Shown one piece after another: positions 52,848-62,729 of a stretch of DNA of 64,000 bases. The translations under genes were made by a program, and so were the position numbers. Position 1 is the stretch's first letter. Every line of letters begins with the position of its first letter. Origin of the DNA: Thiopseudomonas denitrificans (GTDB taxonomy: Bacteria > Pseudomonadota > Gammaproteobacteria > Pseudomonadales > Pseudomonadaceae); the NCBI RefSeq assembly GCF_002866065.1, contig NZ_LNJZ01000006.1, forward strand, positions 62,001-126,000, given 5' to 3'. Below the pieces are notes generated by a model. It was not told where the DNA came from. It was given only the letters and a program-made list of their open reading frames with translations, and searched no databases.

Positions 52848-54450
52848 CCCCTTGCTGGAAGTACGCGAGCTGGCGGTGGACTTTGTCACCGCAGCCGGTC
52901 ACACCCAGGCAGTACGCTCGGTCAGCTTTCAATTGGAGCCGGGCAAGACCCTGGCGCTGGTCGGCGAAAGCGGCTCGGGCAAGTCGGTGACTGCCCATTC
53001 CATCCTGCGCCTGCTGCCAGCCACTGCACGCCACCCGTATGGCAGCATCAGCTACCGTGGCCAGAACCTGCTGCAAGCCAGCGAAAGACAGATGCGCGGC
53101 ATTCGCGGCAACCGCATCGCGATGATCTTTCAGGAGCCGATGAGCGCCCTCAACCCGCTGCATACCGTGGGCAAGCAGATCGGCGAGATACTGCAGCAGC
53201 ACAAGGGGCTGCGCAAACAGCAGGCCGCCGAGCGCGCACTGGAGCTGCTGCGGCTGGTCGAGATCCGAGAGCCGGAAAAGCGGCTGGATTCCTACCCGCA
53301 CGAGCTATCCGGCGGCCAGCGCCAACGGGTGATGATCGCCATGGCGCTGGCCAACGAGCCGGAAATCCTGATTGCCGACGAGCCGACCACGGCACTGGAC
53401 GTCACCGTTCAGCACAAGATTCTCGTGCTGCTGAAAAAACTGCAGCAGCAACTGGGCATGGCTATCCTGCTGATCAGCCATGACCTGAACATGGTACGCC
53501 GCGTCGCTGACCAGGTGTGCGTGATGCAAAACGGCCAGGCGGTGGAAAACCGTCCCTGTGCCGAGCTGTTTGCCGATCCGCAGCACCCCTATACCCGCGC
53601 CCTGCTCTCGGCCGAGCCCAGCGGCGGCCCGGCAGCCACTGAAGCCGGAGAAACCCTGTTGCAGGTGGATGATCTGCGAGTCTGGTTTCCGGTCAAGGCC
53701 GGCATCCTGCAGCGTACCGTCGATCACATCAAGGCGGTGGACGGCATCAGTCTGCAGCTGCGCCGTGGTCAGACACTGGGCGTGGTCGGTGAAAGCGGCT
53801 CGGGCAAGTCGACCCTCGGCCTGGCCATTTTGCGCCTGATCGACAGTCGTGGACGCATCCAGTTTGCCGGCCAGGCGCTGGATTCACTGAACCAGAAGCA
53901 GCTGCGACCCTGGCGAAAACAGATTCAGGTGGTTTTTCAGGACCCTTTTGGTAGCCTGAGCCCGAGAATGAGCGTCTCAGAGATTATCGGTGAAGGATTG
54001 CGCATCCATGGCATGGGCAATCCCGCCGAACAGGAACAGGTCATCATTCAGGCGTTGCAGGATGTCGGACTCGATCCGGACACCAGGCACCGCTATCCGC
54101 ACGAGTTTTCCGGCGGTCAGCGCCAGCGTATCGCCATTGCCCGCGCGCTGGTGCTCAAGCCGGAACTGATTCTGCTGGACGAGCCCACTTCGGCGCTGGA
54201 CCGCAGCGTGCAGTGCCAGGTGGTGGATCTGCTGCGCGAGTTGCAGCTGAAGTATGATCTGACCTACGTATTCATCAGCCATGACCTGGCCGTTGTCAGA
54301 GCCGTCAGCCACCAGCTGATGGTGATGCGCAAGGGCCAGGTCGTTGAACAGGGTGACGCCGGACAGCTGTTTGGCGCACCACAACATCCGTACACGCAAC
54401 AGTTGCTGGAAGCCGCTTTTGCTTCGGCTCCGGCCAGCATAACCAACTAG
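52825..54450 (+). CDS. yejF: ABC importer ATPase YejF (two nucleotide-binding domains)
   Basis: 541 residues with two complete ATPase domains. Domain 1 (about 5-255): Walker A GESGSGKS, signature LSGGQRQR, Walker [13 protein letters not shown]. Domain 2 (about 280-535): Walker A GESGSGKS, signature FSGGQRQR, Walker [13 protein letters not shown]. Oligopeptide-type C-terminal tails ([22 protein letters not shown]) follow each. The fused arrangement is that of YejF. It energises uptake of peptides bound by the YejA-like proteins. Confidence 0.95.
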   Translation: MHSTPENNPLLEVRELAVDFVTAAGHTQAVRSVSFQLEPGKTLALVGESGSGKSVTAHSILRLLPATARHPYGSISYRGQNLLQASERQMRGIRGNRIAMIFQEPMSALNPLHTVGKQIGEILQQHKGLRKQQAAERALELLRLVEIREPEKRLDSYPHELSGGQRQRVMIAMALANEPEILIADEPTTALDVTVQHKILVLLKKLQQQLGMAILLISHDLNMVRRVADQVCVMQNGQAVENRPCAELFADPQHPYTRALLSAEPSGGPAATEAGETLLQVDDLRVWFPVKAGILQRTVDHIKAVDGISLQLRRGQTLGVVGESGSGKSTLGLAILRLIDSRGRIQFAGQALDSLNQKQLRPWRKQIQVVFQDPFGSLSPRMSVSEIIGEGLRIHGMGNPAEQEQVIIQALQDVGLDPDTRHRYPHEFSGGQRQRIAIARALVLKPELILLDEPTSALDRSVQCQVVDLLRELQLKYDLTYVFISHDLAVVRAVSHQLMVMRKGQVVEQGDAGQLFGAPQHPYTQQLLEAAFASAPASITN

Positions 54451-54465
54451 ACCAAGGGGAATACC

Positions 54466-55260
54466 ATGGGTTTCATGAAAGGAAAGAAAGTTCTGATTGT
54501 CGGCGTGGCCAGCAAGCTGTCCATCGCCGCCGGCCTGGCCGAAGCCATGCATCGTGAAGGTGCCGAGCTGGCATTTACCTACCAGAACGAAAAGCTCAAA
54601 GGCCGCGTGGAAGGCTTTGCCGAGCAATGGGGCTCCAGCGCCGACCTCTGCTTCCCCTGTGATGTAGCCAACGACGAGGACATCACCAACGTTTTCACCG
54701 AACTGGGCAAGAAATGGGACGGCCTGGACTGCATCGTGCACTCCGTGGGCTTTGCTCCCGGTGACCAGCTTGATGGCGACTTTACCGAAGTCACCACCCG
54801 CGAAGGCTTCAAGATTGCCCACGACATCAGCGCCTACAGCTTCATCGCCCTGGCCAAGGCCGGTCGCGAGATGATGAAGGGCCGCAACGGCAGCCTGCTG
54901 ACCCTGACCTACCTGGGCTCGGTGCGCACCATGCCCAACTACAACGTCATGGGCCTGGCCAAGGCCAGTCTGGAAGCCAGCGTACGCTACCTGGCCGCCA
55001 GCATGGGTCCGGAAGGCACCCGCGTGAACGCCGTCTCCGCCGGCCCCATCCGCACCCTGGCCGCTTCCGGCATCAAGAACTTCCGCAAGATGCTCAGTGC
55101 CAACGAAGCCCAGACGCCGCTGCGCCGTAACGTCACCATCGAGGAAGTCGGCAACGCCGGTGCCTTCCTGTGTTCCGACTTGGCGTCAGGCATCAGCGGC
55201 GAGATTCTCTATGTGGATGGCGGTTTCAACACCACCGCAATGGGTGCCATCGAAGAGTAA
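54466..55260 (+). CDS. fabI: Enoyl-[acyl-carrier-protein] reductase, NADH-dependent
   Basis: 264 residues. Last step of each fatty-acid elongation cycle and the target of triclosan. SDR fold with the FabI-specific loop [20 protein letters not shown], the active-site Tyr-x6-Lys (YNVMGLAK preceded by [12 protein letters not shown]) and [25 protein letters not shown] stands before the ATG. It starts 16 bases after yejF and ends at a strong terminator, so it may be cotranscribed with the transporter, as in other pseudomonads. Confidence 0.97.
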   Translation: MGFMKGKKVLIVGVASKLSIAAGLAEAMHREGAELAFTYQNEKLKGRVEGFAEQWGSSADLCFPCDVANDEDITNVFTELGKKWDGLDCIVHSVGFAPGDQLDGDFTEVTTREGFKIAHDISAYSFIALAKAGREMMKGRNGSLLTLTYLGSVRTMPNYNVMGLAKASLEASVRYLAASMGPEGTRVNAVSAGPIRTLAASGIKNFRKMLSANEAQTPLRRNVTIEEVGNAGAFLCSDLASGISGEILYVDGGFNTTAMGAIEE

Positions 55261-55280
55261 GCTCTTTGATTGCCACACCA

Positions 55281-55309
55281 AAACCGCGACCTCTGTGTCG
55301 CGGTTTTTT
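55281..55309 (+). terminator. Rho-independent terminator of fabI
   Basis: AAACCGCGAC (55281-55290) and GTCGCGGTTT (55297-55306) form a perfect stem with a six-base loop and a run of six Ts, 20 bases after the fabI stop. Confidence 0.95.
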
Positions 55310-55330
55310 ATTGGTGGGTTGTGAACCGGT

Positions 55331-55531
55331 TGTGGGAGCGGGCTTGCCCGCGACAAAGAATAAGCCGTTTCTCAGGGGCAAGCCCCTTCGCACAATCTTG
55401 CTGCCAATTCATTCGCACGGAAGGCTGCCACTCTCGTAGAGAACAGCAGCTGTAGGTTCGAATTTATTCGAACAAAGCCCAGCACAGCTGGGCCCATAAT
55501 ATCCAGCTGTGCGAATAAATTCGCACCTACA
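55331..55531. repeat. REP sequence and dispersed palindromic repeat after fabI
   Basis: TGTGGGAGCGGGCTTGCCCG (55331-55350) is the known Pseudomonas-type REP core. A GGGGCAAGCCCC palindrome follows at about 55375. Then come the two modules TGTAGGTTCGAATTTATTCG (from 55451) and TGTGCGAATAAATTCGCACC (from 55508), flanking a GCCCAGCACAGCTGGGC hairpin. This is the same unit type as the 97-bp array. The rest of 55310-55650 holds no gene. Confidence 0.88.
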
Positions 55532-55650
55532 GGCAGTCCGAACCCATCCATCTGTTTACACCCGGCTCATGTTCACCTAGCAAGCCAACCACAGCACATT
55601 CGTCATCCTTCGCACACTCGCAAAATCCAGTAACTACAAAACCGGCACAA

Positions 55651-55682
55651 AAAAAACCGCAGCCCATGGGCTGCGGTTTTTT
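55651..55682 (-). terminator. Rho-independent terminator of ppiD
   Basis: A perfect 32-base palindrome: A6, CCGCAGCCCATGGGCTGCGG, T6. It lies 21 bases after the ppiD stop and works in both directions. Confidence 0.93.
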
Positions 55683-55703
55683 CTTTCAACAACTGCCAGC
55701 AGA

Positions 55704-57560
55704 TCAGAAGCGCTCGATTTTGGCGTCCTTTTCCAGCTGACGGGTAAAGGCGGCAAAATCACCCTGCCCCAGGCGGGATGCCAGGATGTCACGCAGCGCT
55801 TGCAGCTGCTCAGGGGCCACCGCCTCTTCCGGTGTACCGACACCCGCCAGACGCAATACCACGTAGCGGCCATCAGGCAGGCTCAAGCCGGCATGGCTGA
55901 ACTGGCCGTCATCCGGTTTGGGCATGCGGAACACCTGTTGCAGCACTTGCGGTTCAACGCTATCTTCCATGCGGGTAGCCGCCTCAAAACGCTGCCAGTC
56001 CGGGGTCGGTTCAGCCCGGTCTTCACTCAGGGCAGTCAGCAGTTCTTCACCCTGGACACGAGTCTGCTCACCGGCCTTGTCCACCCGCAGCAGCTCGACA
56101 ATCCCGTCACGCACATCGGCCAAAGCCAGTTGTTCAGGCTTGTGATGCTCCTTGACGCGCAATACCACCACGGTATCGGCATCCAGCTCAAGCGCATGAC
56201 TGTTGGCACCTTCTTCCAGGATTTCCTCACTGAAAGCCGCCTCAATCACCTGCCGATTGGCAAAGATGCCCTCGCCACCCTCACGACCGAACGCCGGACT
56301 CAGCTTGACTTGCAGGCCAAGCTCCTGCGCCGGCTGCTGCAGGTCGGCAGCCTCGTAGGCAGCGCCTTCCAGCGCGTCAACCTGCTCGACGAACAGCTGC
56401 TCGACCTTGCCGGCACGCACATCCTGCAACAGGCTGTCACGCATGTTGGCCAGTTCGGGAATGTCGGCACCCTGCACGTCCAGCAACTTGATCAGGTGCC
56501 AGCCGAACGCGGTCTGCACCGGCTCCGATACCTGTCCCTTCTCCAGTGCATAGAGCGCGTCTTCAAAAGCCGGCTCATAAACGTCCGGTCCGGCAAAGCC
56601 CAGGTCACCGCCGTCTACGGCAGAGCCCGGATCATCGGACAGCTCGCTGGCCAGTGCGGCAAAGTCCTCGCCAGCGGCAATCCGCCCGGCAGTGGCTTGC
56701 GCCTTTTCCAGTGCTTCTGCCAGTTCTTTCTCGGTACCGGCCTCAAACAGGATATGGGCAGCTCGGCGTTGCTCGGCGAGGTTGGCAATTGCTGCCTCGT
56801 AGGCATCACGCACGTCTTCTTCACTGACCTCAATCTGGCTGGCCAGTGCCGACTTGCTCAGTTCGATGTATTCAAGCACGACTTGCTCGGGAGTCATGTA
56901 GCGCTCCAGGCTCGACTGGTAGAAGGCTTCGACCTCGCTGTCGGCAACCTCGACCGCATTGAGATCCGGCTTGATTTCAACCATCGAGAAGTCCCGCGTC
57001 TGACGCTCCAGGCGGGCAAAAGCCTCGGCTTCCTGTGCAGTGACGAAAGCGCTGTTGATAATGCCGCTTTGCAACTGGGTCAGCTGGATGTCCTGCTCCA
57101 GCATGCGACGGAACTGCATGCGCCCATAGCCCATCTGGCGCAACACCTGGTCAAAGCGCTGGGCATCGAACTGGCCGTCCTGCTGAAACTCGGGAAACTG
57201 CACGATGAAGCTGTCAACCGCTGCAGTGGAGCTGACAATTCCGGATTTTTCGGCAGCCTGGAGCAGCAAGGTGCGACCAATCAGGCTTTTCAGGGCCATT
57301 TCGTTCAGCAGCTTGTCATCCAGACCCGCCATGTTGAAGTCGGCACCAAACTGTTGGGCCAACTGGCGCTGCTGGATGCTCTTTTCCTGGGCCAGTGCGT
57401 CCAGGGTAATTTCTGTATCGTTGACCTTGGCCGCATTGTTGCGGTTACTGGTCGAACTCATGATGGCTTCAAAACCGGTAAACGACAGAAGCACGACAAT
57501 CAGGCCGACAATGACCTTGGAGATCCAGCTGGTTGAGCGGTCCCTGATATTTTGCAGCAT
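55704..57560 (-). CDS. ppiD: Periplasmic folding chaperone PpiD (SurA/parvulin family)
   Basis: 618 residues. A single N-terminal membrane anchor (ISKVIVGLIVVLLSFTGFEAI, about 13-33) precedes a SurA-N-like domain. The parvulin domain lies at about 265-360 (RAAHILFEAGTEKELAEAL; GGDLGFAGPDVYEPAF; AFGWHLIKLLDVQ), then a long C-terminal helical region. It helps outer-membrane and exported proteins fold as they leave the Sec channel. GGAGG stands before ATG 57560; the longer in-frame N-terminus is not conserved. Follows hupB. Confidence 0.94.
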   Translation of the reverse strand: MLQNIRDRSTSWISKVIVGLIVVLLSFTGFEAIMSSTSNRNNAAKVNDTEITLDALAQEKSIQQRQLAQQFGADFNMAGLDDKLLNEMALKSLIGRTLLLQAAEKSGIVSSTAAVDSFIVQFPEFQQDGQFDAQRFDQVLRQMGYGRMQFRRMLEQDIQLTQLQSGIINSAFVTAQEAEAFARLERQTRDFSMVEIKPDLNAVEVADSEVEAFYQSSLERYMTPEQVVLEYIELSKSALASQIEVSEEDVRDAYEAAIANLAEQRRAAHILFEAGTEKELAEALEKAQATAGRIAAGEDFAALASELSDDPGSAVDGGDLGFAGPDVYEPAFEDALYALEKGQVSEPVQTAFGWHLIKLLDVQGADIPELANMRDSLLQDVRAGKVEQLFVEQVDALEGAAYEAADLQQPAQELGLQVKLSPAFGREGGEGIFANRQVIEAAFSEEILEEGANSHALELDADTVVVLRVKEHHKPEQLALADVRDGIVELLRVDKAGEQTRVQGEELLTALSEDRAEPTPDWQRFEAATRMEDSVEPQVLQQVFRMPKPDDGQFSHAGLSLPDGRYVVLRLAGVGTPEEAVAPEQLQALRDILASRLGQGDFAAFTRQLEKDAKIERF

Positions 57561-57596
57561 ATACCCTCCGGAACAAGCCGCCTTGCAAAACACAAA

Positions 57597-57630
57597 AAAC
57601 AAAGGCGCACCACCCGATGCGCCTTTGTTT
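57597..57630 (-). terminator. Rho-independent terminator of hupB
   Basis: AAACAAAGGCGCA (57597-57609) and TGCGCCTTTGTTT (57618-57630) form a perfect 13-base-pair stem with an eight-base loop between hupB and ppiD. It should largely separate the two transcripts. Confidence 0.9.
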
Positions 57631-57675
57631 ATCGATTGACCCGTTACCGGGTCAAGGTGCAGTCTTCACCAAAAC

Positions 57676-57951
57676 TCAGGCGTTGACCGCATCCTTCAGC
57701 GCCTTGCCTGGCTTGAAGCCGGGAACCTTGGCGGCGGGGATTTCGATGGTCTTGCCGGTTTGCGGGTTACGACCGGTACGTGCAGCACGATCCTTTACGG
57801 CAAAAGTGCCAAAACCAACCAGTACAACGGAATCACCCTCTTTCAGGGCTTCGGTCACTGTTTCCAGTACCGCGTCCAGCGCACGGCCAGCAGCAGCTTT
57901 GGGCAGGTCAGCAGCAGCTGCTACTTTTTCAATCAGTTCTGATTTGTTCAC
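57676..57951 (-). CDS. hupB: DNA-binding protein HU-beta
   Basis: 91 residues. [28 protein letters not shown] is the HU dimerisation helix pair. [22 protein letters not shown] is the arm that wraps DNA, with the intercalating proline in [21 protein letters not shown] closes the protein. HU bends and compacts DNA. It lies between lon and ppiD, the conserved order. The 132 bases before it (57952-58083) hold its promoter. Confidence 0.97.
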   Translation of the reverse strand: MNKSELIEKVAAAADLPKAAAGRALDAVLETVTEALKEGDSVVLVGFGTFAVKDRAARTGRNPQTGKTIEIPAAKVPGFKPGKALKDAVNA

Positions 57952-58083
57952 TCGTAAATCCCCTTGTTATTTCAAATATGGAAGCGTGTCGATGGTTGAG
58001 CAAGATAATCAGTTGTTTACCTTCCGTCAACACTTCGGGCCCGCTTTCACGAAAACTTGCTATAAACCTCGCAATTCAAGCGG

Positions 58084-60489
58084 TCAGTGCGTCTGGCGAC
58101 GCCCTTCTGACGACTCTTTCCCGGCCTGCTCACGCTGCAACAATAATTCGACTTCAGCATCGGCCAGCGGCTCGGGAGCGTATTGTAGAGCGATTGCCAG
58201 CACTTCATCAATCCATTTTACGGTACATATATCAAGGTCTGCCTTGATGTTGTCAGGAATCTCCTTCAGGTCGGCCTTGTTTTCCTCGGGAATGATCACT
58301 GTCCTGATCCCGCCACGGTGGGCTGCCAGCAGTTTCTCTTTCAGTCCGCCAATCGCCAGGACCTCGCCACGCAGGGTGATTTCACCGGTCATGGCAACAT
58401 CGGCGCGCACCGGGATTTTCGTCAGGGACGACACCAGCGCGGTACACAGGCCAATCCCGGCGCTGGGGCCGTCCTTCGGTGTGGCGCCCTCGGGCATGTG
58501 GATATGCACGTCGGTCTTTTCGTAGAAGTTGGGCGCAATGCCCAGCGCTTGCGCACGGCTGCGTACCACGGTCATGGCAGCCGTCATGGACTCGGCCATG
58601 ACATCACCCAGCGAGCCGGTCTTGATCAGCTGGCCCTTGCCCGGCATGGTTGCGGTTTCGATGGTCAGCAACTCACCGCCAACCTGGGTCCAGGCCAGCC
58701 CGGTGACCTGGCCGATCTGGTTTTCGGTTTCGGCCAGGCCATAGCGGAACTTGCGTACGCCGAGCAGATCCTCGAGCATTTCCGGCACCACCTCGACCCG
58801 GATGTTCTTGCTGTCCAGGTGCTGTTTGACCAGCTTGCGGCAGACCTTGGCGATCTGGCGCTCCAGGCCACGGACACCGGCTTCGCGGGTGTAGTAACGC
58901 ACGATATCCAGTACCGCCGCGTCGGCAATGCTCATTTCACTGTCTTTCAGACCGTTGGCCTTGCGCTGTTTGGGCACCAGGTATTTCTGGGCGATATTGA
59001 GCTTTTCGTCCTCGGTGTAACCCGGAATGCGGATGACTTCCATGCGGTCGAGCAGCGGCCCGGGAATGTTCATCGAGTTGGCGGTGCAGACGAACATCAC
59101 ATCCGACAGGTCATAATCCACTTCAAGATAGTGGTCATTGAAGTTGCTGTTCTGTTCCGGGTCCAGCACTTCCAGCAAGGCGGAAGCCGGATCACCACGC
59201 ATGTCGCTGGCCATCTTGTCGATCTCGTCGAACAGGAACAGCGGGTTGCGCACCCCAACCTTGCTCAGGCGCTGAATCAGACGGCCCGGCATGGAGCCGA
59301 TGTAGGTGCGACGGTGGCCACGGATTTCCGCCTCGTCACGCACACCACCCAGTGCCATGCGCACATACTTGCGGTTGGTGGAGCGGGCAATCGACTCGGC
59401 CAGCGAGGTCTTGCCCACGCCGGGCGGACCGACCAGGCACAGGATCGGGCCTTTTAGCTTACGCACGCGCTTCTGTACCGCCAGGTATTCAAGGATGCGC
59501 TCCTTGACCTCGTCCAGGCCATAGTGGTCGGCATCCAGCACTTCTTCAGCCTTGCCCAGGTCCAGCCGCACCTTGGTTTTCTTATGCCAAGGCACATTCA
59601 CCATCCAGTCCAGATAGGTACGCACCACGGTGGCCTCAGCCGACATGGGCGACATCTGCTGCAGCTTTTTCAGCTCGGCATTGGCCTTGTCCAGCGCTTC
59701 CTGTGGCATCTGTGCTTCATTGATGCGTTTGCGCAGGGCTTCAACCTCGTTGTGGCCTTCTTCGTCCTCGCCCAGTTCCTTCTGAATCGCTTTCATCTGC
59801 TCATTCAGGTAGTAATCCCGCTGGCTGCGCTCCATCTGCTTTTTCACGCGGCCACGAATGCGCTTTTCCATGCGTTGCAGGTCCAGTTCGGCATCGAGAA
59901 AGCCCATCAGCTTGTCGGTACGACCGACAATATCGTCAAGCTCGAGAATTTCCTGCTTTTGCTCCAGCGTCAGGCTCATCTGGGCGGCAATCAGGTCAGC
60001 CAGCCGGGCGACATCCTCGACATCGGCCAGGCTGCTGACGAACTCCGCCGGAACCTTGCGCCCATGTTTGGCATATTCCTCAAACTGGTCAAGCAGGACC
60101 CGGCGCAATACGGTATTTTCAACCTCGGCCAGCTCTTCCGGCTCCAGGTCGGTTTCCGTCACAACCTGCCAGTAACCGTCAACATCGCCCAGGCTGGCAT
60201 GAATGCGCCCGCGGGCCTTGCCCTCGGCCAGCACCTTGACGGTACCATCCGGCAGTTTCAGCAATTGCAGGATATTGGCAACAGTGCCCTGCCCGTGCAC
60301 GCCATCCAGATCGGGATCGTCATCGGCCGGGTCTTTCTGGGCCACCAGCAGAATCTGCTTGTCATTCAGCATGGCGGCCTCGAGCGCCTTGATCGACTTG
60401 GGTCGCCCGACAAACAGGGGAATGACCATGTGCGGATAAACCACGACATCGCGCAGGGGCAACAGGGGCAACTCAATCATCGTTTTCAT
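58084..60489 (-). CDS. lon: ATP-dependent protease Lon
   Basis: 801 residues. The N-terminal substrate domain starts ELPLLPLRDVVVYPHMVIPL. The AAA+ domain has Walker A GPPGVGKTS near 360 and Walker B LFLFDEIDKM. The serine-lysine protease domain has PKDGPSAGIG with the catalytic Ser near 685 and GGLKEKLLAAHRGG with the Lys. It degrades misfolded and regulatory proteins. Start 60489 follows GAGAAG; the longer frame upstream covers the promoter. A sigma-32-like promoter lies about 50 bases upstream. Confidence 0.97.
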   Translation of the reverse strand: MKTMIELPLLPLRDVVVYPHMVIPLFVGRPKSIKALEAAMLNDKQILLVAQKDPADDDPDLDGVHGQGTVANILQLLKLPDGTVKVLAEGKARGRIHASLGDVDGYWQVVTETDLEPEELAEVENTVLRRVLLDQFEEYAKHGRKVPAEFVSSLADVEDVARLADLIAAQMSLTLEQKQEILELDDIVGRTDKLMGFLDAELDLQRMEKRIRGRVKKQMERSQRDYYLNEQMKAIQKELGEDEEGHNEVEALRKRINEAQMPQEALDKANAELKKLQQMSPMSAEATVVRTYLDWMVNVPWHKKTKVRLDLGKAEEVLDADHYGLDEVKERILEYLAVQKRVRKLKGPILCLVGPPGVGKTSLAESIARSTNRKYVRMALGGVRDEAEIRGHRRTYIGSMPGRLIQRLSKVGVRNPLFLFDEIDKMASDMRGDPASALLEVLDPEQNSNFNDHYLEVDYDLSDVMFVCTANSMNIPGPLLDRMEVIRIPGYTEDEKLNIAQKYLVPKQRKANGLKDSEMSIADAAVLDIVRYYTREAGVRGLERQIAKVCRKLVKQHLDSKNIRVEVVPEMLEDLLGVRKFRYGLAETENQIGQVTGLAWTQVGGELLTIETATMPGKGQLIKTGSLGDVMAESMTAAMTVVRSRAQALGIAPNFYEKTDVHIHMPEGATPKDGPSAGIGLCTALVSSLTKIPVRADVAMTGEITLRGEVLAIGGLKEKLLAAHRGGIRTVIIPEENKADLKEIPDNIKADLDICTVKWIDEVLAIALQYAPEPLADAEVELLLQREQAGKESSEGRRQTH

Positions 60490-60538
60490 AAATCTTCTCA
60501 CCAGCGGCAACCGCCGCACTACATTAAGCTTGGGCCTG

Positions 60539-60566
60539 TTATGGGGGCAATCCGGCAAATTGCAAG
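60539..60566 (-). promoter_or_regulatory. Sigma-32 (heat-shock) promoter of lon
   Basis: On the minus strand CTTGCAA (60560-60566), a 13-base spacer and CCCCATAA (60539-60546) match the CTTGAAA - CCCCATnT consensus with one mismatch in the first box. It lies 50-77 bases before the lon ATG, fitting heat-shock control of lon. Confidence 0.8.
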
Positions 60567-60633
60567 GAAGCACCCGCCTGCTTGTGTAAACCAGCTCGTG
60601 CGGTGCAGCTTGCAACCATCATGGCCAAAATGC

Positions 60634-60657
60634 AAAAAGGGCCTTACGGCCCTTTTT
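60634..60657 (-). terminator. Rho-independent terminator of clpX
   Basis: AAAAAGGGCC-TTAC-GGCCCTTTTT: a perfect ten-base-pair stem with a four-base loop and a T5 end, 14 bases after the clpX stop. Confidence 0.95.
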
Positions 60658-60671
60658 GTCTGTCTCCGGTA

Positions 60672-61952
60672 TCAGGTTTCGGATGAAACCCTGGCCAGAT
60701 CATCAGAGCTGTAAATCATCATCGGCTCGGATTCGCCCTTGATCACGCTTTCATCAATGACCACCTTGCTGACACCTTCGGCAGAAGGAATCTCGAACAT
60801 GGTATCCAGCAGGATTTCCTCCAGGATCGAACGCAGACCGCGCGCTCCGGTCTTGCGTTCCAGCGCCCGGCGGGCCACCGCCTGCAGGGCGTCCGGACGG
60901 AACTCCAGCTCGACGTCTTCCATGTCGAACAGCTTGGCGTACTGTTTGATCAGTGCGTTGCGCGGCTCGCTGAGGATACGCACCAGCGCGTCTTCATCCA
61001 GCTCTTCCAGCGTGGCAATGACCGGCAGACGGCCAATCAACTCGGGGATCAGGCCAAAGCGGACCAGATCGTCAGGCTCGACGCCAAGCAGGGTCTCACC
61101 GATCTTCTTCTCCAGCTCCTTGCTGCGCACCTCGGCACCAAAGCCGATGCCGCCTTTTTCGGAGCGGGCCTGGATGATTTTTTCCAGCCCGGCAAAAGCA
61201 CCACCACAGATGAACAGGATGTTGGAGGTATCGACCTGCAGGAACTCCTGCTGCGGGTGCTTGCGGCCACCCTGCGGCGGAATCGAGGCCACCGTGCCCT
61301 CGATCAGCTTGAGCAGTGCCTGCTGCACGCCCTCGCCCGATACGTCACGGGTAATCGACGGGTTTTCCGACTTGCGGGTGATCTTGTCGATTTCGTCCAG
61401 ATAGATGATGCCCATCTGGGCCTTTTCCACGTCGTAGTCGCACTTCTGCAGCAGCTTCTGGATGACGTTTTCCACGTCCTCGCCCACGTAACCGGCTTCG
61501 GTCAGGGTGGTCGCATCGGCAATGGTGAAGGGCACATTCAGCAGCCGTGCCAGGGTCTGGGCAAGCAGGGTCTTGCCCGAACCGGTCGGGCCGATCAGCA
61601 GGATGTTGCTCTTGCCCAGCTCGACATCGTCACGCTTGCGCTCGCGGCTGTGCAGGCGCTTGTAGTGGTTATAGACTGCTACCGCCAGCACTTTCTTGGC
61701 CTTTTCCTGGCCAATCACGTACTGGTCCAGCACCGCACTGATTTCCCGCGGGGTCGGCAACCGGTTGGCGTTTTCCTCGCCATCGGCTTCCTCTGTCTCT
61801 TCACGAATGATGTCGATACAGAGGTCGACGCACTCGTCACAAATGAATACGGAAGGACCGGCAATCAGTTTGCGCACTTCGTGCTGGCTCTTGCCACAGA
61901 AGGAGCAATACAGCAGCTTGCCCTTGTCCTCGCCTTTTTGCATGTTTGTCAT
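60672..61952 (-). CDS. clpX: ClpX, unfoldase subunit of ClpXP protease
   Basis: 426 residues. N-terminal zinc domain [11 protein letters not shown]...[10 protein letters not shown]. The AAA+ module has Walker A GPTGSGKT near 118, Walker B IIYLDEID, the IGF-type loop that docks on ClpP (GIGFGAEV) and the arginine-finger region further on. It recognises ssrA-tagged and other substrates and feeds them to ClpP. It lies 53 bases after clpP on the same strand and ends at a strong terminator. Confidence 0.98.
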   Translation of the reverse strand: MTNMQKGEDKGKLLYCSFCGKSQHEVRKLIAGPSVFICDECVDLCIDIIREETEEADGEENANRLPTPREISAVLDQYVIGQEKAKKVLAVAVYNHYKRLHSRERKRDDVELGKSNILLIGPTGSGKTLLAQTLARLLNVPFTIADATTLTEAGYVGEDVENVIQKLLQKCDYDVEKAQMGIIYLDEIDKITRKSENPSITRDVSGEGVQQALLKLIEGTVASIPPQGGRKHPQQEFLQVDTSNILFICGGAFAGLEKIIQARSEKGGIGFGAEVRSKELEKKIGETLLGVEPDDLVRFGLIPELIGRLPVIATLEELDEDALVRILSEPRNALIKQYAKLFDMEDVELEFRPDALQAVARRALERKTGARGLRSILEEILLDTMFEIPSAEGVSKVVIDESVIKGESEPMMIYSSDDLARVSSET

Positions 61953-62005
61953 TCACTTATCCTGCTTCGTCAATCTGTTGCCGCCTGCCGGTGCAGAGGC
62001 CAGCA

Positions 62006-62635
62006 TCAACGTTTGCTTACCACCTGATCGATCAGGCCGTATTTTACAGCTTCGTCACCGCTCATGAAGTTATCACGGTCGGTATCCCGGGCAATCACGT
62101 CCAGCGGCTGCCCCGTATGGTGCGCCAGTACCTGGTTGAGGCGTTCGCGGATGTAGAGGATCTCCCGTGCATGAATCTCGATGTCGGAGGCCTGCCCGCG
62201 GAAGCCGCCCAGCGGCTGGTGGATCATCACCCGCGAGTGTGGCAGGCAGAAACGCTTGCCGGCAGCACCGCCGGCCAGCAGCAGCGCACCCATGCTGGCC
62301 GCCTGGCCAATACAGGTGGTGGAAACGTCCGGCTTGATGAACTGCATGGTGTCGTAGATCGACATGCCGGCAGTCACCGATCCGCCCGGCGAGTTGATGT
62401 ACAGGTGGATGTCCTTGTCAGGATTCTCCGCTTCCAGGAACAGCAACTGGGCCACCACCAGGTTGGCCATCATGTCCTCGACCGGGCCAACCAGAAAAAT
62501 GATGCGCTCCTTGAGCAGGCGCGAATAGATGTCATAGGCACGCTCGCCACGGGAGCTTTGCTCCACCACCATGGGAACCAGTCCGCCTGCGGCCTCGATG
62601 GCCTGTTGCCCGTACATGAAACTTGAAGCTGTCAT
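62006..62635 (-). CDS. clpP: ClpP, proteolytic subunit
   Basis: 209 residues. Catalytic triad in [14 protein letters not shown] (Ser), [13 protein letters not shown] (His) and DTDRDNFMS (Asp). The N-terminal part includes [19 protein letters not shown] and the hydrophobic ILL-type docking surface. GGAGG stands before ATG 62635; a longer in-frame extension overlaps tig antisense to its real frame and is rejected. Forms the double-ring peptidase with ClpX, encoded next, and with ClpA. Confidence 0.98.
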   Translation of the reverse strand: MTASSFMYGQQAIEAAGGLVPMVVEQSSRGERAYDIYSRLLKERIIFLVGPVEDMMANLVVAQLLFLEAENPDKDIHLYINSPGGSVTAGMSIYDTMQFIKPDVSTTCIGQAASMGALLLAGGAAGKRFCLPHSRVMIHQPLGGFRGQASDIEIHAREILYIRERLNQVLAHHTGQPLDVIARDTDRDNFMSGDEAVKYGLIDQVVSKR

Positions 62636-62671
62636 GGTACCCGCCTCCTGTAAAGTTGATGTCCTGCAGGC

Positions 62672-62701
62672 ACACAAGCCAGCACTACGGCTGGCTTGTG
62701 T
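62672..62701 (-). promoter_or_regulatory. Stem-loop between tig and clpP
   Basis: ACACAAGCCAGC (62672-62683) and GCTGGCTTGTGT (62690-62701) form a perfect 12-base-pair stem with a six-base loop, 28 bases after the tig stop. No T tract follows, so it may stabilise or attenuate the tig-clpP transcript rather than fully end it. Confidence 0.7.
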
Positions 62702-62729
62702 CCTTGCTTGTCTGCGCAACCGCCAGGGG

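Noticed and set aside
55800-57536. 578-codon plus-strand frame
   Set aside because: Exact antisense shadow of ppiD; no ribosome site and no domain.
58318-60714. Long plus-strand frames of 379 and 396 codons
   Set aside because: Antisense shadows of lon, His/Gln/Gly-rich, typical of GC-rich coding shadows.
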